This document shows, in pieces, positions 7,109-14,127 of a stretch of 64,000 nt of DNA. Position 1 is the first letter of the stretch. Each line of letters begins with the position of its first letter. The stretch comes from Phycisphaerae bacterium (GTDB lineage: Bacteria; Planctomycetota; Phycisphaerae; Phycisphaerales; UBA1924), in contig JAEUIZ010000044.1 of NCBI GenBank assembly GCA_016793805.1, positions 1 to 64,000 of the forward strand. Reading direction: 5' to 3'. The notes under the pieces are model-generated. The model made no database searches. It was not told the origin of the DNA and was given only the letters and a program-made list of their open reading frames with translations. The position numbers were made by a program, and so were the translations under genes.

Positions 7109-8512
7109 ATGAAGATCGAGCATCGGCCGGTTGACCAGATCAGGCCGTACGAGCAGAACCCGCGGAAGAACGACGGCGCGGTGGAGGCGGTGGCGCGGTC
7201 ATTGACGGAGTTCGGCTGGCGGCAGCCCATCGTGGTCGATGCGGAGGGCGTGATCGTCGTCGGCCACACGCGCTGGAAGGCGGCCCAGCGGCTGGGATTG
7301 GCCGAGGTGCCGGTGCACGTCGCGCGCGAACTCACGCCCGAGCAGGCGCGGGCGTACCGGATCGCGGACAACCAGACGGCGAGCATCGCGGATTGGGACA
7401 ACGGGTTGCTCCACAAAGAACTGGCGGATCTCAGGGTGCTGGACGTGGATCTCGGCACGCTCGGATTCGGTGACGATGAGCTGAAGGCGCTGTTGGCCCC
7501 GCGCGGGACGGAGGGCGAGACTGATCCTGACGACGTGCCGCAGCCGCCCGAAGCAGCGGTGACCAAGCCCGGCGACCTCATCGTTCTCGGGATTCACAGG
7601 CTTCTGTGTGGTGACTCGGCGAAGGCCGAGGACGTGGACCGGCTACTCGATGGCGCAGAGATTCATCTGGTCAACAGCGACCCGCCCTACAACGTGCGCG
7701 TCGAACCGCGCTCGAACAACGCGATCGCGGCGGGGCTCTCATCGTTCCCGGCGGCCGCGCGCAGTAGCGCGGCGAGCGACGCATCGGCGAGCGGCGATGG
7801 AACGCCATCCACACGCAGCGAGCGCCCGCACCACCAGGCCCTCGACCTGGCGCGGCATCCCGAGAAGGCCAAGGCGACGACGAAGCGCCTGCGTGCCAAG
7901 GACCGGCCGCTCGCCAACGACTTCGTGTCCGACGACGAGTTCGATCGCCTGCTCGACGCGTGGTTCGGGAACCTCGCCCGCGTGCTCAAGCCCGGCGGCT
8001 CGTTCTACATCTGGGGCGGGTACGCCAACTGCGGCAACTACCCGCCGGTCCTGAAGCGGCACGGCCTCTACTTCTCGCAGGCCGTGATCTGGCACAAGAT
8101 GCACCCGGTCCTGACGCGCAAGGACTTCATGGGCGACCACGAGTGGTGCTTCTACGGCTGGCGCGAGGGCGCGGGCCACCAGTTCCACGGGCCGAACAAC
8201 GTTCCCGATGTGTGGGACGTGAAGAAGGTCAACCCGCAGAGCATGGTGCACCTCACCGAGAAGCCTGTCGAGCTCGCCAAGCGCGCCATCGAGTACTCGT
8301 CCAGGCTGGGCCAGCACGTTCTCGACCTTTTCGGGGGCAGCGGCAGCACGCTCATCGCGGCGGAGATGACGGGGCGCCGCGCGTTCCTCATGGAACTCGA
8401 CCCGCTCTACTGCGATGTCATCGTCGCGAGGTGGGAGCAGTTCACCGGGAAGAAGGCCGAGCGGCCAGTCGCGGAACCCGTGGTGGCGAAGGTCACGGAG
8501 ACGACGCCGTGA
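7109..8512 (+). CDS. ParB-like nuclease domain fused to a DNA methyltransferase (467 aa)
   Basis: Residues 1-130 carry the ParB/sulfiredoxin-like domain, with RPYEQNPRKND and the box GHTRWKAAQRLG (52-63). The rest is an N6-adenine/N4-cytosine methyltransferase of the beta class: DPPY at 191-194 and the SAM motif FGGSGST near 408. Residues 205-250 form a poorly conserved Ser/Ala-rich insertion. Fusions of this kind are common on phages and plasmids and often act as orphan methylases that protect or mark element DNA. ATG 7109 was chosen because GGAGGGG lies about ten bases before it; an ATG at 7091 would add MGGGWD. No restriction enzyme is adjacent. Confidence 0.85.
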   Translation: MKIEHRPVDQIRPYEQNPRKNDGAVEAVARSLTEFGWRQPIVVDAEGVIVVGHTRWKAAQRLGLAEVPVHVARELTPEQARAYRIADNQTASIADWDNGLLHKELADLRVLDVDLGTLGFGDDELKALLAPRGTEGETDPDDVPQPPEAAVTKPGDLIVLGIHRLLCGDSAKAEDVDRLLDGAEIHLVNSDPPYNVRVEPRSNNAIAAGLSSFPAAARSSAASDASASGDGTPSTRSERPHHQALDLARHPEKAKATTKRLRAKDRPLANDFVSDDEFDRLLDAWFGNLARVLKPGGSFYIWGGYANCGNYPPVLKRHGLYFSQAVIWHKMHPVLTRKDFMGDHEWCFYGWREGAGHQFHGPNNVPDVWDVKKVNPQSMVHLTEKPVELAKRAIEYSSRLGQHVLDLFGGSGSTLIAAEMTGRRAFLMELDPLYCDVIVARWEQFTGKKAERPVAEPVVAKVTETTP

Positions 8513-8704
8513 GCGGCCCATCCGCCACCGTTTCCCGCGTGTCGGCCCACGTTGGGCCGCGTGGCGTTGCACGCGAGGGCGTGGACGTTGGCACGAGCGG
8601 CGGTCTGTCGCGCCTCGGGCGAACGTGGTGCGGGACGTGGGCGAGAATCGAACGCTTGGTTGTGGCGCTGCGAAGCGCCTCGTCCCGCACGCTCTCACCG
8701 GAGA

Positions 8705-8744
8705 AACGCCCCCGCGGAAGCGGAGGCGAGGGAAACGGGGCGTT
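8705..8744. terminator. Bidirectional terminator-like hairpin
   Basis: AACGCCCC (8705-8712) pairs perfectly with GGGGCGTT (8737-8744) around a 24-base loop containing a second small stem. It lies between the convergent methyltransferase gene and the zinc-ribbon gene. No clear T run. Confidence 0.4.
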
Positions 8745-8752
8745 CGATAAAG

Positions 8753-8908
8753 CTACGCGTGCGGGCTGCCCGGCTGGTAGACCGTGCCGCACATCGTGCA
8801 CTCCACGTGGTCGTCATCGATCCAGACCAACAGGTCCACGCGGCGTTCCGAGCACAGCGGGCACGCGTCGGACGGATCGACAAGGTTGTCGTCGGTGGCC
8901 ATCTGCAT
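8753..8908 (-). CDS. Tiny zinc-ribbon protein (51 aa)
   Basis: The minus strand encodes MQMATDDNLVDPSDACPLCS, then VECTMCGTVYQPGSPHA. Two CxxC knuckles (CPLC at 16-19 and CTMC at 37-40), 18 residues apart, make a classic zinc ribbon likely to bind nucleic acid or a protein partner. ATG 8908 starts two bases after the TGA of the upstream HARE-HTH gene (GTGAGCATG arrangement), so the pair is probably one transcript. An in-frame ATG two codons later (8902) is possible. Confidence 0.7.
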   Translation of the reverse strand: MQMATDDNLVDPSDACPLCSERRVDLLVWIDDDHVECTMCGTVYQPGSPHA

Positions 8909-8910
8909 GC

Positions 8911-9570
8911 TCACGCTCCCCTCGCTGCGACGAACAGCCCGCGGTCGGTCTTGCGGAAGCGCGACTCCCTGCCCTTGGCCGCGATCTCGCGGATGACGGC
9001 GGCGTAGAGCGTGGCCTGGGGCGTCCTGCCGCCGGGGGAGCGCCAGAGGCCCTTCGCCTCCATCTCGGCGACGATCTGCTTGCAGTTGAGCGGCTCCTTC
9101 GACGCGGCGAGGACGGTCGCGGCGGCGTCCAGCGCGCTCGTGCGCTTAGGCTTTGCGTCCTTCTTCGCGCAACCCGTCTTCGCGTCGCTGGCTTTGTTGC
9201 CCTTCGCCTTCGCGGCCTGCTTGCTCTTCCGCGGCTTGGGCGAACCGGCCGTTACAACGACCTCGCCGCCGTTGGCCGCCAATTCGCCCACGTTGGCGGC
9301 CGTGGCGTCCGACGCGGGTGGCGTGGCCTCGGCGTGGGTAGCCGTTGCGCTCGCGGCCGCGACGTTGCCGCCCGTGGCCTTGTCGCCGACCTCGCGCCGC
9401 AGCCGCTGCGCGCTCTTGACGCGAATCGAGCGGCCCGTTGTCACGTTCGTCGCAACCCAACCCGCGTGCTTGTCGCCGTTCCACTTCTCGCTCGTGATGC
9501 GCACCGGCACGACCTGCGTGCCGACCTTCGCGGTGTAGACGCCGCCAACCTGAACTTCGTCCTTCTTCAT
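8911..9570 (-). CDS. HARE-HTH domain protein (219 aa)
   Basis: Residues 1-60 form a small beta domain (VQVGGVYTAKVGTQVVPVRI). A long Ala/Lys-rich linker follows (60-145, with PKPRKSKQAAKAKGNK). The C-terminal 145-216 is a HARE-HTH winged helix: LDAAATVLAASKEPLNCKQI, a GRTPQATLYAAVIREI helix and a closing FRKTDRGLFVA. HARE-HTH domains occur in restriction endonucleases, RNA polymerase delta and chromatin proteins and bind DNA; here it is probably a regulator or accessory DNA-binding protein. ATG 9570 has GGAG seven bases upstream. A CCGCCGC/GCGGCGG inverted repeat (9600-9618) lies in the leader. Confidence 0.8.
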   Translation of the reverse strand: MKKDEVQVGGVYTAKVGTQVVPVRITSEKWNGDKHAGWVATNVTTGRSIRVKSAQRLRREVGDKATGGNVAAASATATHAEATPPASDATAANVGELAANGGEVVVTAGSPKPRKSKQAAKAKGNKASDAKTGCAKKDAKPKRTSALDAAATVLAASKEPLNCKQIVAEMEAKGLWRSPGGRTPQATLYAAVIREIAAKGRESRFRKTDRGLFVAARGA

Positions 9571-9766
9571 GGCATGCTCCAACTCGGTGTTGATGAACCC
9601 CGCCGCAACACGCGGCGGACGATGCACATGAAGGGGCAAGAACCGCTGGATTGCAAGGCAATTCCAAGCACATTCGAGCAGGTCGGAGCAGATTCGCGCG
9701 CCCCCGTTCGGCTCATCCGGGCGTGCGCCTAACGGGAGCCAAGTCGCCCGACGGAGATGTCCGGGA

Positions 9767-10177
9767 ATGTCCGAAGAGACATCCACAACGCTGAATCCCG
9801 CGCAGGAGCAGTGCATCGTGGCGCTGCTCAACGAGCCGAACATCCGGCGCGTGGCCGAGGTCATCGGCGTCAACGAGAAGACGGTCCACCGCTGGCTGGA
9901 CGACCCCGTGTTCAACGCCGCCTACCGCAAGGCCCGCCGCGAGGCGTTCAAGCAGGCCGTCGGCATGGTGCAGAAATACACGCCGGTGGCCGTGCAGACC
10001 CTGGCGAGCATCGCCGTGGACAAGAGCGCGCCGCACTCGTCGCGGGTGTCCGCATCAACGGCGCTCCTCAAGTTCAGCCGCGACTCGATCGAGCTTGATG
10101 ACCTCGCCGCACGCGTGGAGACGCTGGAGCAGGCGGCCAAGACAACCCAGCACTCAGGCTTCGGAGCCATCCCGTGA
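9767..10177 (+). CDS. Phage-type helix-turn-helix protein (136 aa)
   Basis: The N-terminal half is an HTH: RRVAEVIGVNEKTVHRWLDD (residues 26-45), followed by the helix PVFNAAYRKARREAFKQAV. Proteins of this layout are widespread in bacterial genomes and prophages and resemble small terminase subunits, which bind DNA through the HTH and oligomerise through the following helix. Here no large terminase gene is nearby, so a regulator role is equally likely. The C-terminal part ends in a predicted coiled helix (LAARVETLEQAAK). It heads a five-gene chain in which each stop overlaps the next start by four bases. Confidence 0.7.
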   Translation: MSEETSTTLNPAQEQCIVALLNEPNIRRVAEVIGVNEKTVHRWLDDPVFNAAYRKARREAFKQAVGMVQKYTPVAVQTLASIAVDKSAPHSSRVSASTALLKFSRDSIELDDLAARVETLEQAAKTTQHSGFGAIP

Positions 10178-10383
10178 CCGTGCGCGTGGCATCACGCGTG
10201 CAGCGACTGGAGCGCTCCCACGGCGGCCGCCCGTGCCCGGGCTGCCGACTCGTGAAACGCCACGTCATGATCAGGAAGGGCGAGCCGAGGCCCGCGCTCC
10301 AACCCTGCGCTGTCTGCGGCAGACTTCCCACCGGCCCCGTCCGCGTGGTCGTGCTCGACGCCGCACCGGAGGTTGCGCCGTGA
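10174..10383 (+). CDS. Small zinc-ribbon protein with RVxRLER N-terminus (69 aa)
   Basis: Starts at GTG 10174 inside the GTGA overlap with the previous stop. The N-terminal helix SRVQRLERS is followed by CPGC (residues 20-23) and CAVCG (44-48), a zinc-ribbon arrangement with 20 residues between the pairs. The ribosome may reinitiate here. Similar N-terminal motifs recur in the next three genes. Function unknown; nucleic-acid or protein binding is likely. Confidence 0.6.
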   Translation: MTVRVASRVQRLERSHGGRPCPGCRLVKRHVMIRKGEPRPALQPCAVCGRLPTGPVRVVVLDAAPEVAP

Positions 10384-10574
10384 ACATCATCGCCCGCGTT
10401 TCGAAGCTCGAACGCTCACCCAACGAACGACGCTGCGTGGCGTGCGCCACCGAGCGCGTCGTCCTTGTGCCCGACATGGCCGCAGCCCAAGACCGCAAGC
10501 TCACTCGCTGTGACCGCTGCGGCAGGCCCGCGGTCGTCAAGATTCTCGTCGGCGACGCGTGGAGCAGCGTATGA
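10380..10574 (+). CDS. Small zinc-ribbon protein with RVSKLER N-terminus (64 aa)
   Basis: GTG 10380 overlaps the preceding TGA (GTGA). The protein begins MNIIARVSKLERSPNERR, with CVAC (residues 19-22) and CDRCG (45-49). This is the same plan as the preceding 69-residue protein: amphipathic helix plus two cysteine pairs. Probably a paralogue, diverged outside the motifs. Function unknown. Confidence 0.55.
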   Translation: MNIIARVSKLERSPNERRCVACATERVVLVPDMAAAQDRKLTRCDRCGRPAVVKILVGDAWSSV

Positions 10575-11002
10575 ACCGCCTCACGCACCGCGTCAGCCGG
10601 CTCGCCGCCCGCGCCCGCGAGCGCGACGACAGCCACAACAACCTGATGCGCACCATGTGCCGGACCGTCTGCGCCCTGGACGAGCGGATCATGCTCGTGG
10701 AGCCCGGCGACACCGACCCCGCGACCTACGCGGACATCGAGTGGAGTCGCGCCATGGCCAAGGGCGACTTCGCGCTCGCGGAGAAGCTTCGGAAGGAGTT
10801 CCCCCACCCCGAGCCGCCGCCCGAGATCGCGGCCGACCCCAAGAAGCACGCGCCGTGGCTCATGGCCGGGTGCCCCGAGCGCAGCCGGGCCCGCGAACGC
10901 GCCCTCGCCGCCGCCGAGCGCCGCGTCAGGCGAGCGACACGAAACGAGCGCGCCGCGCAGGCGGCACTATCGAATCGCACCACGCGGCGAAAGCAGCCAT
11001 GA
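10571..11002 (+). CDS. Hypothetical helical protein with RVSRL N-terminus (143 aa)
   Basis: ATG 10571 overlaps the preceding TGA (ATGA). It begins MNRLTHRVSRLAARARERDD, echoing the N-terminus of its neighbours, but has no cysteine pairs in a ribbon arrangement. The remainder is charged and helical with a basic Arg-rich tail (RRVRRATRNERAAQ). No family recognised; the tail suggests nucleic-acid binding. Confidence 0.55.
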   Translation: MNRLTHRVSRLAARARERDDSHNNLMRTMCRTVCALDERIMLVEPGDTDPATYADIEWSRAMAKGDFALAEKLRKEFPHPEPPPEIAADPKKHAPWLMAGCPERSRARERALAAAERRVRRATRNERAAQAALSNRTTRRKQP

Positions 11003-11403
11003 CGCTCGCCGCGCGCATCGACCGGCTCACCAAGCTCCAGGCGCCCGCGCTCGAAGCGGCCCGGCTCGCGCGGCTCGACGCGGTCATCCTCTCCGACCCG
11101 GTGATCGTGGCGCACGCCAAGGTGCTCAAAGCGGTGAAGGACGCCAACCCCAAGTCCCCGGAGTGGTACGGCGACGACCTGCACTGGTACCTGCACGTCT
11201 GGCTCCAGGACGAGCGCGCGAGGCCGGCGCTCCGCGCCGCCCAGACCCGGGCGCACTGGCTCCGCACGGGCGAACTCAAGAACTTCGACCAGCGGTTCCA
11301 CGGGCCGCCCAAGGGCGTGAGCGCCGAAGAGGTCGCGCGCGGGCACGGGGCCGCCCTCGCCGAGGCCGAAGCCCTCGCTCGCGAAGCCGGCGACGCCGCG
11401 TAA
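10999..11403 (+). CDS. Hypothetical protein (134 aa), last of the overlapping chain
   Basis: ATG 10999 overlaps the preceding TGA (ATGA). The protein begins MTLAARIDRLTKLQAPALEA, again a helix of the RxxRL type, and contains WYGDDLHWYLHVWLQ, a conspicuous aromatic cluster, and NFDQRFHGPPKGVSAEEVAR. No cysteines. It is the end of the plus-strand chain; the next gene is convergent. Function unknown. Confidence 0.55.
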   Translation: MTLAARIDRLTKLQAPALEAARLARLDAVILSDPVIVAHAKVLKAVKDANPKSPEWYGDDLHWYLHVWLQDERARPALRAAQTRAHWLRTGELKNFDQRFHGPPKGVSAEEVARGHGAALAEAEALAREAGDAA

Positions 11404-11469
11404 CGCCGGCCTCATCCCAGCTGCGCTCTTTCTACGGACCGTAGCGGGGATGGCTGGCGGTCGTACCTT

Positions 11470-12096
11470 TCACTTGCCGCATAGCGCGAGTTGGCGTTGG
11501 GCCCAGTCGCGCCAGGCGGGGTCGTCGACCTGGAGGGCGATGGTCTGGAGGCGGGCGCGCGTGCCGTCGGAGGGCGTGCCGCGGCGGAGTTCGAGGCGAG
11601 TGAGGCCCATCAGCGCGGGGAGGGAGTCGGGCGCGGCGTCGAGGGCGGCGTGGTAGGACGCGAGGGCGTCGGCGGCCCGGCCGGCGCGCTCGAGCGTCAG
11701 CGCCAGGTTCACGCGCGGGTCGGGGTGCCCGGGCATGAGCCGCTTGGCCCACTCGAACTCGCCGGCGGCCTCGTACAACTTGCTTTGTTGCAGATACAAT
11801 ACGCCGAGGTTGTTATGCGCGGGGCCGTGGTAGAGATCGGCGGCGAGGGCCTCGCGGAGGAGGCGCTCGGCGCGGGCGGGATCGGCGTCGATGAGCGGTG
11901 CGGCGCGCTGCGTGAGCGACTGCGCCTTGATCGAGTCGCGCGCGGACTCGGGCTGCACGGCGTAGGGGCTCGACGAAGGCCGGGCGACGCAGGCTGACAA
12001 GAGACTCAGCGCGAGGAGAGCGGGAGCGCGGACCATCGGTCGGTGGGCGCTCCTGGGCGTGGTGATGACGCGGCAGCGGGCGATCGATTGGCTCAT
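11470..12096 (-). CDS. TPR lipoprotein of the T2SS-like operon (208 aa)
   Basis: A signal peptide ending in the lipobox LLSAC (hydrophobic stretch APALLALSLLSAC) predicts lipidation. The start at 12096 overlaps the preceding TGA; ATG 12036 would put the signal peptide at the very N-terminus and may be the true start. The mature part contains TPR motifs (RAERLLREALAADLYHGPAH, NNLGVLYLQQSKLYEAAGEF, RAADALASYHAALDAAPDS). TPR lipoproteins such as PilF/TadD help assemble secretins in the outer membrane, so it may be the pilotin. It is the last gene of the operon, placed after the GspM-like gene. Confidence 0.7.
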   Translation of the reverse strand: MSQSIARCRVITTPRSAHRPMVRAPALLALSLLSACVARPSSSPYAVQPESARDSIKAQSLTQRAAPLIDADPARAERLLREALAADLYHGPAHNNLGVLYLQQSKLYEAAGEFEWAKRLMPGHPDPRVNLALTLERAGRAADALASYHAALDAAPDSLPALMGLTRLELRRGTPSDGTRARLQTIALQVDDPAWRDWAQRQLALCGK

Positions 12097-12638
12097 GGCG
12101 CGGCTCCGGATTCGGTGACGAAGCGTGCGTCGGGCTCGACGGCGTAGGCGCACTCGAGTTGGATCACGGCGCGAAGCGGAAGGTCGCCCGAGGCGTCGCG
12201 GCTCGCCGAGCCGGCTTGGCTCAGGTCGATTGATGTAGCCGTCCAGTCGGGCTCGGCCTCGCGCCAGGCGGCCAGGACCGCGCCGAGGTGGGGAAGCGTG
12301 ATGGGCGCGAGGACAAGCGTGGCGCGCTGGGCGCGGCGGCCCGGGCCGGCGGGGGCTTCGGGCTCGGGCGCGAGGCTGGCGAGCGTCGAGGCGGGCAGGC
12401 CGCGCGAGGCGAGCACGGCGGCGAGGCGGGGCTGGAGGCCCGAGGACGGCCGGCGCGGCGCGGGCGGCGCGGCGGCGCGGAGGCGCGCGAGTTCGCGCGC
12501 GTCGGCGAGCGTTGCGTTGAGCACGGCGCGGGCGGATGAGAAGTCGCCGTGGGCGTTCGCGGCGGAGCGTGCGGCGAGCCCCACGCCGACGCCGGCGGCG
12601 ATCGTGACGGACGCGGCGATGGTGGCGGCGGCGTTCAT
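12093..12638 (-). CDS. GspM-like inner-membrane protein (181 aa)
   Basis: A short cytoplasmic start and one membrane segment (residues 4-25, ASVTIAAGVGVGLAARSAAN), then a periplasmic coiled part rich in LARLRAA and a C-terminal alpha/beta domain containing RLAAVLASRGLPASTLASL and LPHLGAVLAAWREAEPDW. This matches the layout of GspM/PilO proteins, which pair with GspL/PilN to hold the T2SS platform. Sequence similarity is weak and the call rests on layout and position. ATG 12638 overlaps the preceding TGA. Confidence 0.55.
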   Translation of the reverse strand: MNAAATIAASVTIAAGVGVGLAARSAANAHGDFSSARAVLNATLADARELARLRAAAPPAPRRPSSGLQPRLAAVLASRGLPASTLASLAPEPEAPAGPGRRAQRATLVLAPITLPHLGAVLAAWREAEPDWTATSIDLSQAGSASRDASGDLPLRAVIQLECAYAVEPDARFVTESGAAP

Positions 12639-13549
12639 GGGCGGCGCAGGCGGATCGCGAGACGAGTGACGGCATCGGCGGTGTTCAGGCGCGGCTCGTC
12701 CATCGTCCAGCCCGGCGGCGTGGCGAGGGCGCGGAGGAACGGCGCGGGGTCGCCGGGGATTGCGACCGCGATGGACGCGCCCTCTGGCCCGACGCCGATG
12801 GACTGGGCGCGGCAGGCGGCGTCGCGCGGCCAGGCGGCGAGGACGGCGGCGAGCGCGAGCGAGGCGTCGGGGGCGCGGCGCGCGTCGGGGCGGGTGACGC
12901 GGAGCGTGGCGAGTTCGTTGGTGAGTTGGGCCGCGCTGCCGCCGGGAAGCACCGCCTCGACAGCGGCCGCCTGGGCGTGGCGCATCGCGGCGGCGAGGGA
13001 GCGATCCCGTTCGGCGCGGCGGAAGAGGCCCAGCGAGGCCAGCGCGGCGCAGAGGAGCACGGTGGCGAGGGCGAGCGTGAGCGAGCGGCGGCGCGCGCCG
13101 CGAACAGCGCGGGGCTCGAACTCGCCGACGAGGAGGTTGAAGGCGGCGGGGTTCGGCGGTTCGGCGCGCTCCGCGACGAACGGGGGCAGGGACTCGGGGC
13201 AGAGGCTCAGCGGCGCGGCGTCCGCGGGCGACTCCGCGAGGAGCCGCATGAGATCATCGCGGCGCGCGGCGCACACGAGGAGCGTGCCGTCCGCGAGGGG
13301 CGCACCGAGCGAGTGGACCTCGTCGCCGGGGAGGTCGTCGTCGAGCGCAGCGCGAAGGCCAATCGGCACGGGGCATGGGTGCCCGCGAGATTGGCGTCGC
13401 GACGCGAGGCCCTCGGCCGGAAGCATGGACCAATAGAAGCGATCCGCGGGCCAGCGGAGGTGGCGCGGGTCCATCGCGCGGTTCACCTGTCCTTCGAGAG
13501 CGCGGGGAGGGAGGGCGTCGGGGGCGAGCGTGGGAGAGGGGGGCGTCAT
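12635..13549 (-). CDS. GspL/PilN-like inner-membrane protein (304 aa)
   Basis: ATG 13549 overlaps the preceding TGA. The N-terminal 170 residues are cytoplasmic (contains LPGDEVHSLGAPLADGTLL and an R-D-D-LMRLL helix); one membrane segment follows (SLTLALATVLLCAALASLGLF, about 180-200); the periplasmic part has a helix RDRSLAAAMRHAQAAAVEAV and ends DAVTRLAIRLRRP. This is the usual layout of GspL, which contacts GspE with the cytoplasmic domain. Family identity is inferred from layout and the flanking gspE and GspM-like genes. Confidence 0.55.
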   Translation of the reverse strand: MTPPSPTLAPDALPPRALEGQVNRAMDPRHLRWPADRFYWSMLPAEGLASRRQSRGHPCPVPIGLRAALDDDLPGDEVHSLGAPLADGTLLVCAARRDDLMRLLAESPADAAPLSLCPESLPPFVAERAEPPNPAAFNLLVGEFEPRAVRGARRRSLTLALATVLLCAALASLGLFRRAERDRSLAAAMRHAQAAAVEAVLPGGSAAQLTNELATLRVTRPDARRAPDASLALAAVLAAWPRDAACRAQSIGVGPEGASIAVAIPGDPAPFLRALATPPGWTMDEPRLNTADAVTRLAIRLRRP

Positions 13550-14127
13550 CGGCTGCCCCCCATCTCGCGCGGCGGGTCGCGGAGGGAGAGCGTGCGCGGT
13601 CCGGCCTCGTCGCGGAGGTGAACGGCGTCGGGCTCGACGCGTTCGACGGCGCGAGTGCCGACGGTGTCGCCCGCGGCGACGACGTGGAGGCGATCGGTGT
13701 CGGGGTCGTAGAGCGTGGCGCGGAGCGTGCCGGCGTCGCGGACGATCGCCAGCAGTTGCAGGCGCAGGGGCGGCGGGAGCGCGGCGGGCGGCGGTGGGGC
13801 CGGTGGTGGTGGGGGTGGGGGCTCGGCGACCCAGATCGGGGCTCGGAAGGCGTCGAGGTCGAGCGCGGCGAGTCGCGCGGGCGCGGCGGACGCCGGCGCT
13901 GAGAGATCGACTCGGGGCGGCGCGGGACGGTCGAGCGGCGCGAGCGCGAATCCGAGCGAGGCCAGAACCGCGGCGGCGCTGGCGAGAATCAGGGCCACGG
14001 GAACGCGCGTGCGGCCGACGCACGGGCCGAACAGGCGGGACGCCTGTGCCACCGAAGACGGCGATGGAACCACGCCAGATGGATCCGCGCCAGGCGGAAC
14101 CATGCTTGATGGAACGGGAGTGGTCAC
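13546..14127 (-). CDS. GspC/PilP-like protein with Pro-rich linker (193 aa)
   Basis: Starts at GTG 14127, which overlaps the TGA of gspE (GTGA). A Pro-rich N-terminus encoded by a 15-base tandem repeat (14065-14110; five-residue units of the VPPGA type) precedes one membrane segment (VALILASAAAVLASLGFAL, about 50-70). Then come a Pro stretch (EPPPPPPPAPPPP) and a C-terminal domain (RLQLLAIVRDAGTLRATLYD ... VVAAGDTV) with the pattern of the homology region of GspC, which links the platform to GspD. A palindrome ACAGGCG-GGA-CGCCTGT lies at 14031-14047 within the gene. Confidence 0.55.
   Translation of the reverse strand: MTTPVPSSMVPPGADPSGVVPSPSSVAQASRLFGPCVGRTRVPVALILASAAAVLASLGFALAPLDRPAPPRVDLSAPASAAPARLAALDLDAFRAPIWVAEPPPPPPPAPPPPAALPPPLRLQLLAIVRDAGTLRATLYDPDTDRLHVVAAGDTVGTRAVERVEPDAVHLRDEAGPRTLSLRDPPREMGGSR

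Noticed and set aside
6753-7134. Plus-strand frames between the attachment site and the ParB-methyltransferase gene
   Set aside because: They run through the phased repeats and the promoter, have no ribosome-binding site and no family character.
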